Shown: positions 31,578 to 39,585 of the stretch, one piece after another
Numbering within the stretch: the stretch's first letter is position 1
Layout of the letters: each line of letters opens with the position of its first letter
Source of the DNA: a bacterium HR08
Lineage (GTDB): Bacteria; Acidobacteriota; Blastocatellia; HR10
Direction: 5' to 3'
Length of the DNA: 45,676 nucleotides
Assembly (NCBI GenBank): GCA_002898775.1
Contig: BEHK01000005.1
Location: forward strand, 1-45,676
Notes under the pieces: generated by a model
Told to the model about the DNA's origin: nothing
What the model saw: only the letters and a program-made list of their open reading frames with translations
Database searches by the model: none
Position numbers and translations under genes: made by a program

Positions 31578-31623
31578 TGAGCTTTTCAGGCAGCTCCAAT
31601 TATACTGTCTGTCAAGCCCGTTT
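31578..31623 (-). repeat. promoter-like repeat, copy A, before the Cys-rich gene
   Basis: Read in gene direction: AAACGGGCTTGACAGACAG, then TATAATTGGAGCTGC, then CTGAAAAGCTCA. It matches copy B at 34472–34521 except for one substitution and one 4-base tandem unit. It contains TTGACA and TATAAT only 5 bases apart, followed by a small stem GAGCT…AGCTC that would lie in the transcript leader. Confidence 0.8.
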
Positions 31624-31647
31624 CTCATGGGCGGCGCGGGCCGACAA

Positions 31648-32256
31648 TCAATCCTCTCCCATATGGTCATGCTCACGACACCGTCTCACGATGGAAAGCA
31701 GCGCGGAGTAGGATGGCTCGTCTTCCCGGAGAGCACCGGAGTGGACCCACAAGATGATCCCGTGAGGCGAGACCACAACGGCTTGAGGGATCGCCGTGAC
31801 GCGATAGGCCCTCCAGAGGGTCCGATCTGGAACGGAGGCGATCTCGAAGTCCCGAGCATGGCTTTGAGCCCATGCGGCTGTCTCTTCGAGAGGGTCTAAG
31901 GAGATCCCGAGGATGTCCCAACATTCCCGATTGATTTCGCCAGACAGTCGTTCCCAAAGGGGGAAGTGTTCCTCACAGACTCGGCACTTCGGTGAGAAAA
32001 ACAACAGCACACACCCCTTTCGACCGGGAACAAAAATTTTCCGACCGTTGAGCGTCACGGCCTGAAACGAAGGGACCCGATCCCCCACCAAAGCCCTCGC
32101 GGGTCCGGATAATCCACCTCCGACCTGCTCAAGCTCGGCCCGCAATCTCAGATTCTCTCGTAATAAGGCGACCGAGAAAAGGAGCGCCAGGAATGCCGCT
32201 GAGCATGCGATCGCCAAGTTGAGGCCGTGAGAGAAGCGAACCTTAATCCCGATCAC
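31648..32256 (-). CDS. membrane-anchored thioredoxin-fold (TlpA/redoxin-like) protein
   Basis: The 202-residue protein has an N-terminal membrane anchor (~12–32), a short coiled segment and a periplasmic thioredoxin fold. FFSPKCRVCEEHFPLW carries the CxxC pair C91/C94, and AIPQAVVV holds the cis-proline P157 that faces it. TlpA-like proteins reduce or rearrange disulfides outside the cytoplasm; the two Cys-containing secreted proteins encoded next to it are natural candidate clients (inference). The start is GTG 32256, overlapping the upstream gene by 14 bases, which indicates coupling. The gap to the next gene holds repeat copy A. Confidence 0.8.
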   Translation of the reverse strand: MIGIKVRFSHGLNLAIACSAAFLALLFSVALLRENLRLRAELEQVGGGLSGPARALVGDRVPSFQAVTLNGRKIFVPGRKGCVLLFFSPKCRVCEEHFPLWERLSGEINRECWDILGISLDPLEETAAWAQSHARDFEIASVPDRTLWRAYRVTAIPQAVVVSPHGIILWVHSGALREDEPSYSALLSIVRRCREHDHMGED

Positions 32257-34024
32257 CGATACGCGCCTCGGTCCCTCCGGATGCTGACCTACCTTTTAAG
32301 GCCCCCGCGCAAGCGGCGATCACCGCCCTTGCCCGCAGGACCGGATGGGCGAGCGCTCGCGCGAAGGCCATCGTCCCATAGAAATCTCGCGCGCCGAGAA
32401 GCGAAAATGGGAGTTCGAAAGAGAACACGCGCGCATCAACCTCGTAGGCGAACGAGAAATCGCCGACCGTGATGAGGTTCCCCAGCGACACCTCCCCATC
32501 GAAGTCCTTCGCCCGATTGATCACCTCCACCGCCTCCTGAAGCGTCAGGAAAGCAGAAGGACTGTTCATGAGGCCATGGAGAACCGACAGGCCCAGGAGA
32601 AGAGACGCCTTCACACGATCCGGCTCCAACTTCCGGGTGATTTGCTCCGCTTCGATGAGTGATCTCATCGCTTCGGACGGATCGTCGGAGGCGAACTGAC
32701 GATGGGCGATCAAGGCCAGCAGATACGCCTTCAGGGAGGGCTTCATCGGCCGCCGCACACGCTCAAGAGCCTCGGCGAGATTTCCCGCACGAATCGCTCT
32801 CTCGGCCACTAGGTAGTGAACGAAAGAGAGAATCTCCTGGCGTCGTTCGGGCGAGATCTTCTCCGCGATCTCGAAGGCCTGCTCAAAATTCCCCTTCCGA
32901 ATGGCGCGGTCCAGAGCGAGGAAGAAGAGGCGATCCCGCACCTTTGGGTCCGTCGCTCTCTCGGCTTTCTCCAAGAGATCCTCGCCACCGTCTGGGTGCG
33001 GCGCAAGCGAAGAAGGAGGCCGTGACGCGGCACGCTCTAACGACGCTCGTTCCCCTTGAGGGAAGAGAGCAGCGAGCAGATTCCGTTGCCGTTCGAGTTC
33101 ATCGGCCAGAGCCGGAAGAAAGCGATGACAGTGGGGCAAGATCACGCTGAGGAAGAAGAAATCTCCACGAGGCCCCCACAGCGGCCCTCGGCCGGCATAC
33201 CGTTCTGGAGCCAAGAGCGGAGGGATTACACGCTGAAGAAACCTCACGGCCATCTCCGAATCGACGGGGCCACGCCGATATCCCGGCAGAGAGAACATCC
33301 GAGGCCCCTCCCCCGTCAGTTGCATGGGGAGCGCAGGCGAGAAGACGTACGCGTAAAGCAGAAGGAGTTCGTTCACATCCCCCGCCCCCTGGCTCGCGAC
33401 CTGGGAAGTCAAATCGAGAAAAAGGAGATCGGCCTGCGCGCGCGCCTTCTCCCGCAGATCGAGGAGAAACAGCAGTCCCTCCCAATTGAGAAGAGTCCTC
33501 ATCCTTCTCCTCACCATATAGCCGGCCAAATCCGGATGGTTCTCGATCAACCCCCGCGCGAACTGCACATAACTGACCTGGGCGGACGAAGTCGTCTCGG
33601 CCGAAGCCGACCTCTCATGAAGCTCATCGAGCAATCTCTTGGCCAATCCCTCATCGTGCTGCGCGATGCGGCTGATGATCCGCCTCTGCAGGGCGCTCCA
33701 CTTTCCTCGCCAGTGGTCGTCCTTCGCACCACCTTCATCGCTGAGCGTCTCTTGGAAGGCACGAGTGAGAAGCCCCCGGGCCCTCTCCGGATCCTCGCTT
33801 CTGAGGATGTCAGCGATCCGAATGATGAGTTCCAGGCGCTGTTCCCGCCGCTCAATGTCGCGGATCTCATCGGGCAGCAAGGAGAGCGTCTCAAGAGCCG
33901 CCTCTCGCGGATTCGATGGCTCTTCTCGCTGTAAAGGCCTCCGACCCCCGCTCCAGATAGTCAAGGTCACGCCGATCACGAGAAAAGCGAGCAGAGCGAG
34001 GCAATGCACACCCCTTCCGCACAT
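32243..34024 (-). CDS. exported helical-repeat protein of unknown function
   Basis: 593 residues; AGGAGG lies 5 bases before ATG 34024. A hydrophobic N-terminal segment (~8–25, LALLAFLVIGVTLTIW) is a signal peptide or anchor. The rest is almost entirely α-helical with repeated helix pairs such as RLELIIRIADILRSEDPERA, LFFLALDRAIRKGNFEQAFE, VHYLVAERAIRAGNLAEALE and LALIAHRQFASDDPSEAMRS, spaced as in TPR/SEL1-type scaffolds. Similar uncharacterised proteins occur in Acidobacteriota as far as I recall. It is translationally coupled to the thioredoxin-fold gene. Confidence 0.75.
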   Translation of the reverse strand: MCGRGVHCLALLAFLVIGVTLTIWSGGRRPLQREEPSNPREAALETLSLLPDEIRDIERREQRLELIIRIADILRSEDPERARGLLTRAFQETLSDEGGAKDDHWRGKWSALQRRIISRIAQHDEGLAKRLLDELHERSASAETTSSAQVSYVQFARGLIENHPDLAGYMVRRRMRTLLNWEGLLFLLDLREKARAQADLLFLDLTSQVASQGAGDVNELLLLYAYVFSPALPMQLTGEGPRMFSLPGYRRGPVDSEMAVRFLQRVIPPLLAPERYAGRGPLWGPRGDFFFLSVILPHCHRFLPALADELERQRNLLAALFPQGERASLERAASRPPSSLAPHPDGGEDLLEKAERATDPKVRDRLFFLALDRAIRKGNFEQAFEIAEKISPERRQEILSFVHYLVAERAIRAGNLAEALERVRRPMKPSLKAYLLALIAHRQFASDDPSEAMRSLIEAEQITRKLEPDRVKASLLLGLSVLHGLMNSPSAFLTLQEAVEVINRAKDFDGEVSLGNLITVGDFSFAYEVDARVFSFELPFSLLGARDFYGTMAFARALAHPVLRARAVIAACAGALKGRSASGGTEARIGDRD

Positions 34025-34053
34025 ACGCTCCTCCTCTCGTCATGAGACCGTAG

Positions 34054-34082
34054 CCGTCCGGCCCAACCTCTCCACCGGACGG
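34054..34082. promoter_or_regulatory. inverted repeat upstream of the helical-repeat gene
   Basis: CCGTCCGG (34054–34061) and CCGGACGG (34075–34082) are perfect 8-bp arms around a 13-base spacer, 30–58 bases before the start codon. It could be an operator or leader hairpin. The rest of 34083–34240 shows only an imperfect hairpin near 34181–34204, a possible terminator for the small peptide gene. Confidence 0.35.
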
Positions 34083-34240
34083 AGCAAGCACGCCGCTTCA
34101 TCTGCGATATCGGCCCCTCTACATACAGGCCCTCCGATCACCGGCGATGCCCACTCGTTTCTTCGAGAAGGCCTGAATGAGGGGAGCGCTCTACAACGCT
34201 CTCCAATCTGACAATCCCGCCGCTCGATTCACCCTGTTCC

Positions 34241-34453
34241 TCAGTCAAGGAGGGTAGGGATCCAGCAGTTGACGACCCGACAATCTCCTCCCCTGATCAC
34301 CCCATACTCGCCCGTGGCGGGATAGTAACAGTTACACTTTGGAGCCGCCTCGTCGTCTTGCGCCCAAGTGGGGACGGATACCCACAATCCCACAAGAGCC
34401 AGCGTCATCGCCAAAAGGGTCCAGGGAGCGAACCATTTCAATCTTTCGCCCAT
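34241..34453 (-). CDS. small secreted four-cysteine peptide
   Basis: The 70-residue product starts at ATG 34453, eight bases after a perfect AGGAGG; the frame also opens at GTG 34462. A classical signal peptide (positive GERLK, hydrophobic ~9–27) ends in PTWA-Q, predicting cleavage after residue 31. The mature ~39 residues contain C40, C42, C58 and C63 (KCNCYYPATG…GGDCRVVNCW). It is too short for a folded enzyme; a disulfide-bonded peptide is likely. Repeat copy B lies 19–68 bases upstream. I do not recognise a named family; its setting beside redoxin and propeller genes recalls NVEALA-type peptide loci of Bacteroidota, without sequence proof. Confidence 0.7.
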   Translation of the reverse strand: MGERLKWFAPWTLLAMTLALVGLWVSVPTWAQDDEAAPKCNCYYPATGEYGVIRGGDCRVVNCWIPTLLD

Positions 34454-34471
34454 GGCCTTCACCTCCTGCTA

Positions 34472-34521
34472 TGAGCTTTTCAAGCAGCTCCAATTATACT
34501 GTCTGTCTGTCAAGCCCGTTT
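34472..34521 (-). repeat. promoter-like repeat, copy B, before the four-cysteine peptide
   Basis: Read in gene direction: AAACGGGCTTGACAGACAG, ACAGTATAATTGGAGCTGC, then TTGAAAAGCTCA. Compared with copy A it has one extra 4-base unit, so TTGACA and TATAAT are 9 instead of 5 bases apart, and one base differs inside the loop of the GAGCT…AGCTC stem. Confidence 0.8.
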
Positions 34522-34637
34522 GCAGGAAGCGCCGCGGGGCCAGATCCTCAGCCGCCGGGTCAAGGTGAAAGGCGTTGAGGGTGAAGCGAACCCACCCGCC
34601 AGAAGGGCCCGATTCCGGTCGAAGGCCATCGCTCGTC

Positions 34638-35324
34638 TCAGGTCTCGCCCGCTTCAGACCATTCTTCCGGACGGGTGCGCCAGACGTAGATCTGCCGAGC
34701 GATCTCCTGGTCCAGGGCGATCTCCGTCTCCTCGCACCGCAGGACGATACTCGGCCATCGCTGCAAGAGCTGAACGGAAACGCCGGGCATGATCCCCAGC
34801 GCGGAGAGCCGCAGCAGACGGGCATGCGAGCGCGTGCTCACATAGGCGACGCGCGCCGTTTCGCCAAGCGCCAGGCGATCGCAGGGCAGGAGGATGGCCC
34901 TCACCTGCTCCTCCGCTTGTCGGCAACATTCGCCCTCGGGGATAGGACGTCCATGCGGACACACGCGCGGATGGCCGAGCAGCGTGCAAATCGCCCGCGT
35001 GACCCCCTCCGCGAGGGAATGCTCGAACTCACAGGCAGCCGCTTCGGTCTCCTCCACATCCACCCCCAGGACATCGCACATCAAGCGCTCGGCCAACCGA
35101 TGGCGGCGAATGATCGGAGTCGCCATCGCGCGTCCCTTCGGCGTGAGGCGCAGATGTCCCGAAGGCTGTCGCACGATAAGCCCTTCGCCAAGAGCTCGCT
35201 CCAACAACTGATCCGTCACCTCCGCATGAGCGATGCGACGAACGTCTTGAAGGAACGCCTCACCCTGTTCCTCCGACGTCCACAGGGCTTCGAGCAGCTC
35301 GCCGAGTTCCCGATCCACCTCCAT
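34638..35324 (-). CDS. DtxR/MntR-type metal-dependent repressor fused to a FeoA domain
   Basis: The 228-residue protein begins with a winged helix (~5–65), followed by the DtxR dimerisation/metal domain with HRLAER (H75, E79), ACEFEH (C98, E101, H102) and GHPRVCPHGRPIP. Residues ~145–217 are an SH3-like FeoA domain (LRLSALGIMPGVSVQLLQRWPSIVLRCEETEIALDQEIA). The gene follows feoB by 13 bases and its AAGGAGG overlaps the feoB end. No free-standing feoA is present, so the fused domain may serve both as repressor module and FeoB partner. Expected role: iron (or manganese) sensing and control of this operon. I could not identify its operator. Confidence 0.9.
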   Translation of the reverse strand: MEVDRELGELLEALWTSEEQGEAFLQDVRRIAHAEVTDQLLERALGEGLIVRQPSGHLRLTPKGRAMATPIIRRHRLAERLMCDVLGVDVEETEAAACEFEHSLAEGVTRAICTLLGHPRVCPHGRPIPEGECCRQAEEQVRAILLPCDRLALGETARVAYVSTRSHARLLRLSALGIMPGVSVQLLQRWPSIVLRCEETEIALDQEIARQIYVWRTRPEEWSEAGET

Positions 35325-35337
35325 GCTCGTCCCTCCT

Positions 35338-37596
35338 TCATGAGAACACGCGAAGAGTCCTCAGGATCCCCCCGAGCGCTCCGCCCACGGCAAAAGCGAA
35401 CGGAAGGATGAAACCGACGATGGCGAGGGCGCGCTTCCACCCTTGTTCCCTCACGATGACGAGGAAATTCGCCAGGCAGGGGACAAAAAGCGTGATCACG
35501 ACCAGGCTGACGATAATCTGAGTCGTCGTCAACGCTCCCTGCTGCGCCAGATCGAAGAGCCCGGCGGCTCCGTAATCCCGACGCAAGAAGCCCATGAGGA
35601 ACACGCGGGCAGCCGCGGCCGGTAAGTGGAGCCAGCCGACGACGAGCGGGCGCACCCCTTCTTCGATCGCTTCGATCCCCGTTCGCGCGCCGAACCGCAC
35701 GCGATCGAGGAGGAAGAGCGCCAGCGTCGCTCCCAGAAAGAGGGGGACGACCTCGGCCAGGAACCACCGCAAGCGAAGCCACGTCTTCAGCAGGATATTC
35801 CGCACGAGTGGGACGCGAAGAGGAGGCAACTCGAAGATGAAGTCGCTGCGCTCGCCCGAGAGCACGCGCGAGGCCAGATGGCCAACGAGCACAAGCTGTG
35901 AAGCGACGACGCCAAAGACCGTGAGCATCACGGCTGGCGAATAGGCCGCGGCGATCCCCAGAATCACGCCCAATTGCGCCGAGCACGGCACGCCGAGGGC
36001 CAGAAGCAATGTCGCGATCAACCGCTCGCGCGGAGTGTTGAGGATACGGGTTGTCATCGTCGCCATCGTGTCGCATCCGAGGCCGAGCACCATCGGCAGG
36101 ATGGCCTTGCCGTTGAGCCCCACCACGCGCAAGAAGCGATCCGAGAGGATCGCCAGACGCGGTAAATACCCGCTGTCCTCAAGGACGCCAAAGGCGAGGA
36201 AGAACGTTCCGACAATGGGGAGAATGATGGCGAGGGCATACGTCAACCCCATGGAGATGAGCCCGTAGGGACCAACGAACAGGTCATGGAAGAATCCCGG
36301 CGGGAGCAGTGACTGGAGCCACGGGACGAGGTAGGCCCCGAAGAGGATCTCCTCCAATACGCCCACGAGCGCCTGAGCGCCCGTGCGGCCGACCACCTCA
36401 TAGATGAGGACAAGGATCACGAGGAGGATCGGGATGCCCGTCAGCGGCTGACGCGTCCATCGCCCCAAGGAGGAGAGGAACCGCGCGCTCCGCCGCATGA
36501 GCACGACGATGGGAATGACCAGTGGAGCAAGAAGCGCGAACAGACGAACGGCCTCGGTGAGCAGTCCGGCTCCTCCTCCAACCCGAGAGCCGAAAAGGAG
36601 CTGATGCCAGAGATCGAGCCGATAGGCGCGGAAGAGCGCCCAGGTGGGATCAGCCACATATCGCCGGATGAGCGCACCGAGTATCGTCGCCAGAGTCGGC
36701 CACTGAAAGTATCCCCCCACCTCTTCCCACGCCAGGAGCCCCACTCCACCCAGCAACAGCACCACCCAGAATCGAAATGCCGAGGGCGTCAATTCGGACC
36801 GCGCTCGTTCCCCGCCCTTCTTTCGGAGAGTCAGGAGAGCGCTCTCCAGAAACCGCGCGCGGGCGCGTTCGAGCTCCCGACAGAGCGATCGCGACGTCGG
36901 ACATCCCCGACACCCGCGCTCCCACAGATGGGGCACGCGCGCCAGGCGCGAGCGTCCCAAGAGTTGCTCCACCTGCTGCCGAAATCGCGCATCCCCCACC
37001 TCCATCCACTCGACGAGCAAGCCCATGGGGAGCGCGGATCCCGCGGCTGTCCCCAGGACCTCGCGCTGCTGCTCCTCGAGCGGATTTCGCGGAACGGTCG
37101 CTCGTGGAATCGCGCGCAGCAAATGGCGGATCCCGTAGCCGTAGGTGGCAATGGTCTCGACCACGGGGATTCCAAAAAGTTCGGCGAGCGCCTCGCCATG
37201 AACTTCGATCCCACGCTCGCGCATCTCGTCCACCATGTTCAGGACGAGCACCATCGGTCGCCGAAGCTCGACCAGTTGGAGCGCCAGCAAGAGCGTGCGG
37301 CGAAGGTTCTTCGCATCGGCGACCTGCACGATGACGTCCGGCTGCTCCCGCAGCAACAGCTCGCAGGCCACGCGCTCATCTTCGGACTGCGGAATGAGGC
37401 TGGTGACGCCCGGCGTGTCTATGACCTCGTATTCGATCCCCTCCAGAGACAACCGACCGCGAGAGATCTCGACGGTCGTCCCCGGATAGTTCGAGACCAC
37501 GGCATAGCGCCCCGTGAGGTGGCGAAAGAGCGCCGACTTCCCGACATTCGGATTTCCGACGAGGACTACTTTCCGCCGCCGCGGTGCCGGTGACAT
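35338..37596 (-). CDS. feoB: ferrous iron transport protein FeoB
   Basis: A GTP-gated Fe(II) transporter of the inner membrane (752 residues from ATG 37596). The G domain shows G1 GNPNVGKS (14–21), G2 region YPGTTVEIS, G3 DTPG and G4 NMVDE. A helical segment with a CRGCPTSRSLC cluster lies near 230. The membrane part begins near 280 and contains the two gate motifs around GTFFLAFGVLEDSGYLPR and GLGCDTMATMTTRILNTPRERL, ending with FVPCLANFLVIVREQGWKRA. A longer frame starts with TTG at 37626; ATG 37596 starts directly before the G domain. Forms an operon with the downstream DtxR–FeoA gene. Confidence 0.96.
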   Translation of the reverse strand: MSPAPRRRKVVLVGNPNVGKSALFRHLTGRYAVVSNYPGTTVEISRGRLSLEGIEYEVIDTPGVTSLIPQSEDERVACELLLREQPDVIVQVADAKNLRRTLLLALQLVELRRPMVLVLNMVDEMRERGIEVHGEALAELFGIPVVETIATYGYGIRHLLRAIPRATVPRNPLEEQQREVLGTAAGSALPMGLLVEWMEVGDARFRQQVEQLLGRSRLARVPHLWERGCRGCPTSRSLCRELERARARFLESALLTLRKKGGERARSELTPSAFRFWVVLLLGGVGLLAWEEVGGYFQWPTLATILGALIRRYVADPTWALFRAYRLDLWHQLLFGSRVGGGAGLLTEAVRLFALLAPLVIPIVVLMRRSARFLSSLGRWTRQPLTGIPILLVILVLIYEVVGRTGAQALVGVLEEILFGAYLVPWLQSLLPPGFFHDLFVGPYGLISMGLTYALAIILPIVGTFFLAFGVLEDSGYLPRLAILSDRFLRVVGLNGKAILPMVLGLGCDTMATMTTRILNTPRERLIATLLLALGVPCSAQLGVILGIAAAYSPAVMLTVFGVVASQLVLVGHLASRVLSGERSDFIFELPPLRVPLVRNILLKTWLRLRWFLAEVVPLFLGATLALFLLDRVRFGARTGIEAIEEGVRPLVVGWLHLPAAAARVFLMGFLRRDYGAAGLFDLAQQGALTTTQIIVSLVVITLFVPCLANFLVIVREQGWKRALAIVGFILPFAFAVGGALGGILRTLRVFS

Positions 37597-37933
37597 AGCC
37601 TGCCTCGCACATAACCGCTCAAGCAATCCTCATGCCGACTGACGCGGTCTCCCGCGGCCACCTCTCCGGGAGCGGTCCTATTTCGCGCGAAGGAAACCTC
37701 TTGCCTCTCCCTGAGGAGCGAGCGAGCCGGCCGGAGGATGCCACAAGGATCGGGGCTTTTGCCCCAGTGTGGGGGTATTTTCCCAAGGGACGGATCGGCT
37801 GGTTCCCTCTCGACCGTGATCTTCCCCGTCAACTCCCTTCAGAGAAATCGAATGTCCTCACCGGGGGAGCCCGTTTGAAGCCTCCGCGCGGCACGGCGAT
37901 TGCTATGTGAATTTTCGTGAGGGAGAGGGAATC
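37597..37933. other. divergent non-coding region between feoB and the haemerythrin–ferredoxin gene
   Basis: No credible gene. GGGGC (37752–37756) / GCCCC (37761–37765) with a TTTT loop forms a small hairpin. The feoB and ferredoxin-fusion promoters should both lie here, but I see no convincing −35/−10 pairs and no recognisable IdeR or Fur box. Confidence 0.4.
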
Positions 37934-38431
37934 ATGTCGGGAGAGGCATTGGCCCATGAGATTCGTCGCGAGCACGAGAGGCTCGCCGCGCTCGTGCAAC
38001 GGCTGCGCGAGGACGTGACGGCCCTCTGGTCTTCCTGGGCATCCGCGCGCGACGATCGGCGCACATTGCTGAATCATCTCCGGCGTCATTTCGCCGTGGA
38101 GGAGGACGGGGGATTCATAGAGGACGTCCGGCCGCGCTGGCCGCACGCCACCCCACACGTGGAAATGCTTCGCGCCGAGCACGAACGGCCGCGCGCGGCG
38201 CGCCGGCTGCGCAGCCGCGTTTTCCTTCTCACCGAACGCTGCAAGGGCTGTCGGTTCTGCGTCGAATTCTGCCCTCGACAGGTTCTGGCGATGTCCGACC
38301 GCTTCAACAGCAAGGGCTATCACATCCCTGTCGTCATCGCCGAAGAACGATGCACCGATTGTAAGATGTGCGAGCTGCTCTGTCCGGAATTCGCCATCTA
38401 CGTCGTTCGCCTCCAGGAGGAGGGGCGATGA
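37934..38431 (+). CDS. truncated haemerythrin-like domain fused to a 2[4Fe-4S] ferredoxin (Kor delta-like)
   Basis: 165 residues. Residues ~1–88 look like the first three helices of a haemerythrin HHE domain (REHERLAALVQRL with H14; LNHLRRHFAVEEDG with H48, H52, E56; HVEMLRAEHE with H75, H83), but the fourth helix is missing. From residue 95 a two-cluster ferredoxin follows: C103-x2-C106-x2-C109-x3-C113-P and C140-x2-C143-x2-C146-x3-C150-P. The ferredoxin is like the delta subunit of 2-oxoacid oxidoreductases, and its stop overlaps the korA start. It should pass electrons from KorAB. The fusion may be genuine or result from a deletion joining two genes; no good internal start for the ferredoxin alone is seen. 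GGGAGAGGGA precedes the ATG. Confidence 0.8.
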   Translation: MSGEALAHEIRREHERLAALVQRLREDVTALWSSWASARDDRRTLLNHLRRHFAVEEDGGFIEDVRPRWPHATPHVEMLRAEHERPRAARRLRSRVFLLTERCKGCRFCVEFCPRQVLAMSDRFNSKGYHIPVVIAEERCTDCKMCELLCPEFAIYVVRLQEEGR

Positions 38432-39585
38432 AACGCGGGCCCGCAGTGCTGACGGGCGTGCATTTCATCAACGGAGACGTCGCGTGCGCCGAGGGCGCCT
38501 TGGCCGCCGGGTGCCGGTTCTTCGCGGGATACCCGATCACGCCGGCGACGGAGATCGCCGAACGCATGGCCGAGCGCCTGCCGGAAGTCGGAGGGACGTT
38601 CCTCCAAATGGAGGACGAGATCGCCTCCATCAGCGCAGTGCTCGGGGCGTCCTGGGCCGGCGTGAAGGCCATGACGGCGACGTCCGGTCCCGGCTTCAGC
38701 CTCATGATGGAGAATCTGGGCTTCGGTTACATGACCGAGACGCCGTGCGTCATCGTGAACGTCCAGCGCGGGGGGCCCTCGACCGGATTGCCGACGCTGG
38801 TGGGGCAAGGCGATATGATGCAAGCGCGCTGGGGATCGCATGGCGACTACGAGACGATCGCTCTGGCGCCCAGCTCCGCGCAGGAGATGTTCGATCTGAC
38901 GATCGTCGCCTTCAACCTCTCGGAGAAATATCGTCTGCCCGTTCTGATCATGAGCGATGCCGTTGTCGGTCACATCACGGAGCGGGTCATCATCCCCCCG
39001 GAAGCAGAGATCCCGATCGTGAATCGAAAGCGGTTCGCCGGTCCGCGCGGGGCGTATCTCCCGTATCTCCCGGAGGACGATCTGGTGCCTCCGATGGTCG
39101 CGGCAGGCGAGGGGTATCGAGTGTACATCACCGGCCTCACGCACGACGAGCGGGGATACCCTTCGACATCGCCGGATGTACAAGAGCGGCTCGTGCGCCG
39201 GCTTGTGGAGAAAGTGCGGCGAAATGCGCATGACATCATCCGCCTGGAGGAACGCGGGGTGGAGGACGCCGAAGTCGTGCTCGTCGCCTACGGGATTTCG
39301 GCGCGCGTGGCCTATCGGGCGATGGAGCTGGCGCGCGCGGCCGGACGTCGGGTCGGTTGGCTGCGGTTGATCACTGTCTGGCCGTTCCCGGAGGAACGCC
39401 TTCGCGAGCTGGCGGCCCGAGTACGAGCCTTCATCGTCCCGGAGCTCAATCTCGGACAGATCGTCCGAGAGGTCGAACGCTGTGCCGCCGGACGCGCGCT
39501 CACGATCCCCGTCCTGCGCCCCGGAGGCGCCGTTCACGATCCACGGGAAATTCTCGCGGCCATTGAGGAGGCGTTCCATGTCTGA
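38428..39585 (+). CDS. korA: 2-oxoacid:ferredoxin oxidoreductase, alpha subunit
   Basis: 385 residues. The pyrimidine-binding domain holds FFAGYPITPATEIAERMAE and QMEDEIASISAVLGASWAG. Domain II follows (VLVAYGISARVAYRAMELAR; GWLRLITVWPFPEERLRELA). Together with KorB, KorC and the ferredoxin it oxidises a 2-oxoacid to acyl-CoA and reduced ferredoxin. The sequence fits the 2-oxoglutarate type best, but branched-chain 2-oxoacids are also possible given the adjacent leucine dehydrogenase. CAGGAGGAGG precedes ATG 38428, which overlaps the upstream stop. Confidence 0.92.
   Translation: MKRGPAVLTGVHFINGDVACAEGALAAGCRFFAGYPITPATEIAERMAERLPEVGGTFLQMEDEIASISAVLGASWAGVKAMTATSGPGFSLMMENLGFGYMTETPCVIVNVQRGGPSTGLPTLVGQGDMMQARWGSHGDYETIALAPSSAQEMFDLTIVAFNLSEKYRLPVLIMSDAVVGHITERVIIPPEAEIPIVNRKRFAGPRGAYLPYLPEDDLVPPMVAAGEGYRVYITGLTHDERGYPSTSPDVQERLVRRLVEKVRRNAHDIIRLEERGVEDAEVVLVAYGISARVAYRAMELARAAGRRVGWLRLITVWPFPEERLRELAARVRAFIVPELNLGQIVREVERCAAGRALTIPVLRPGGAVHDPREILAAIEEAFHV

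Noticed and set aside
31578-31623. Reading TTGACA/TATAAT of the repeat as a standard −35/−10 pair
   Set aside because: Spacing is 5 (or 9 in the other copy) instead of ~17 bases; no TTGACA-like hexamer lies 17 bases upstream of TATAAT. It may still be a promoter, but not a standard one.
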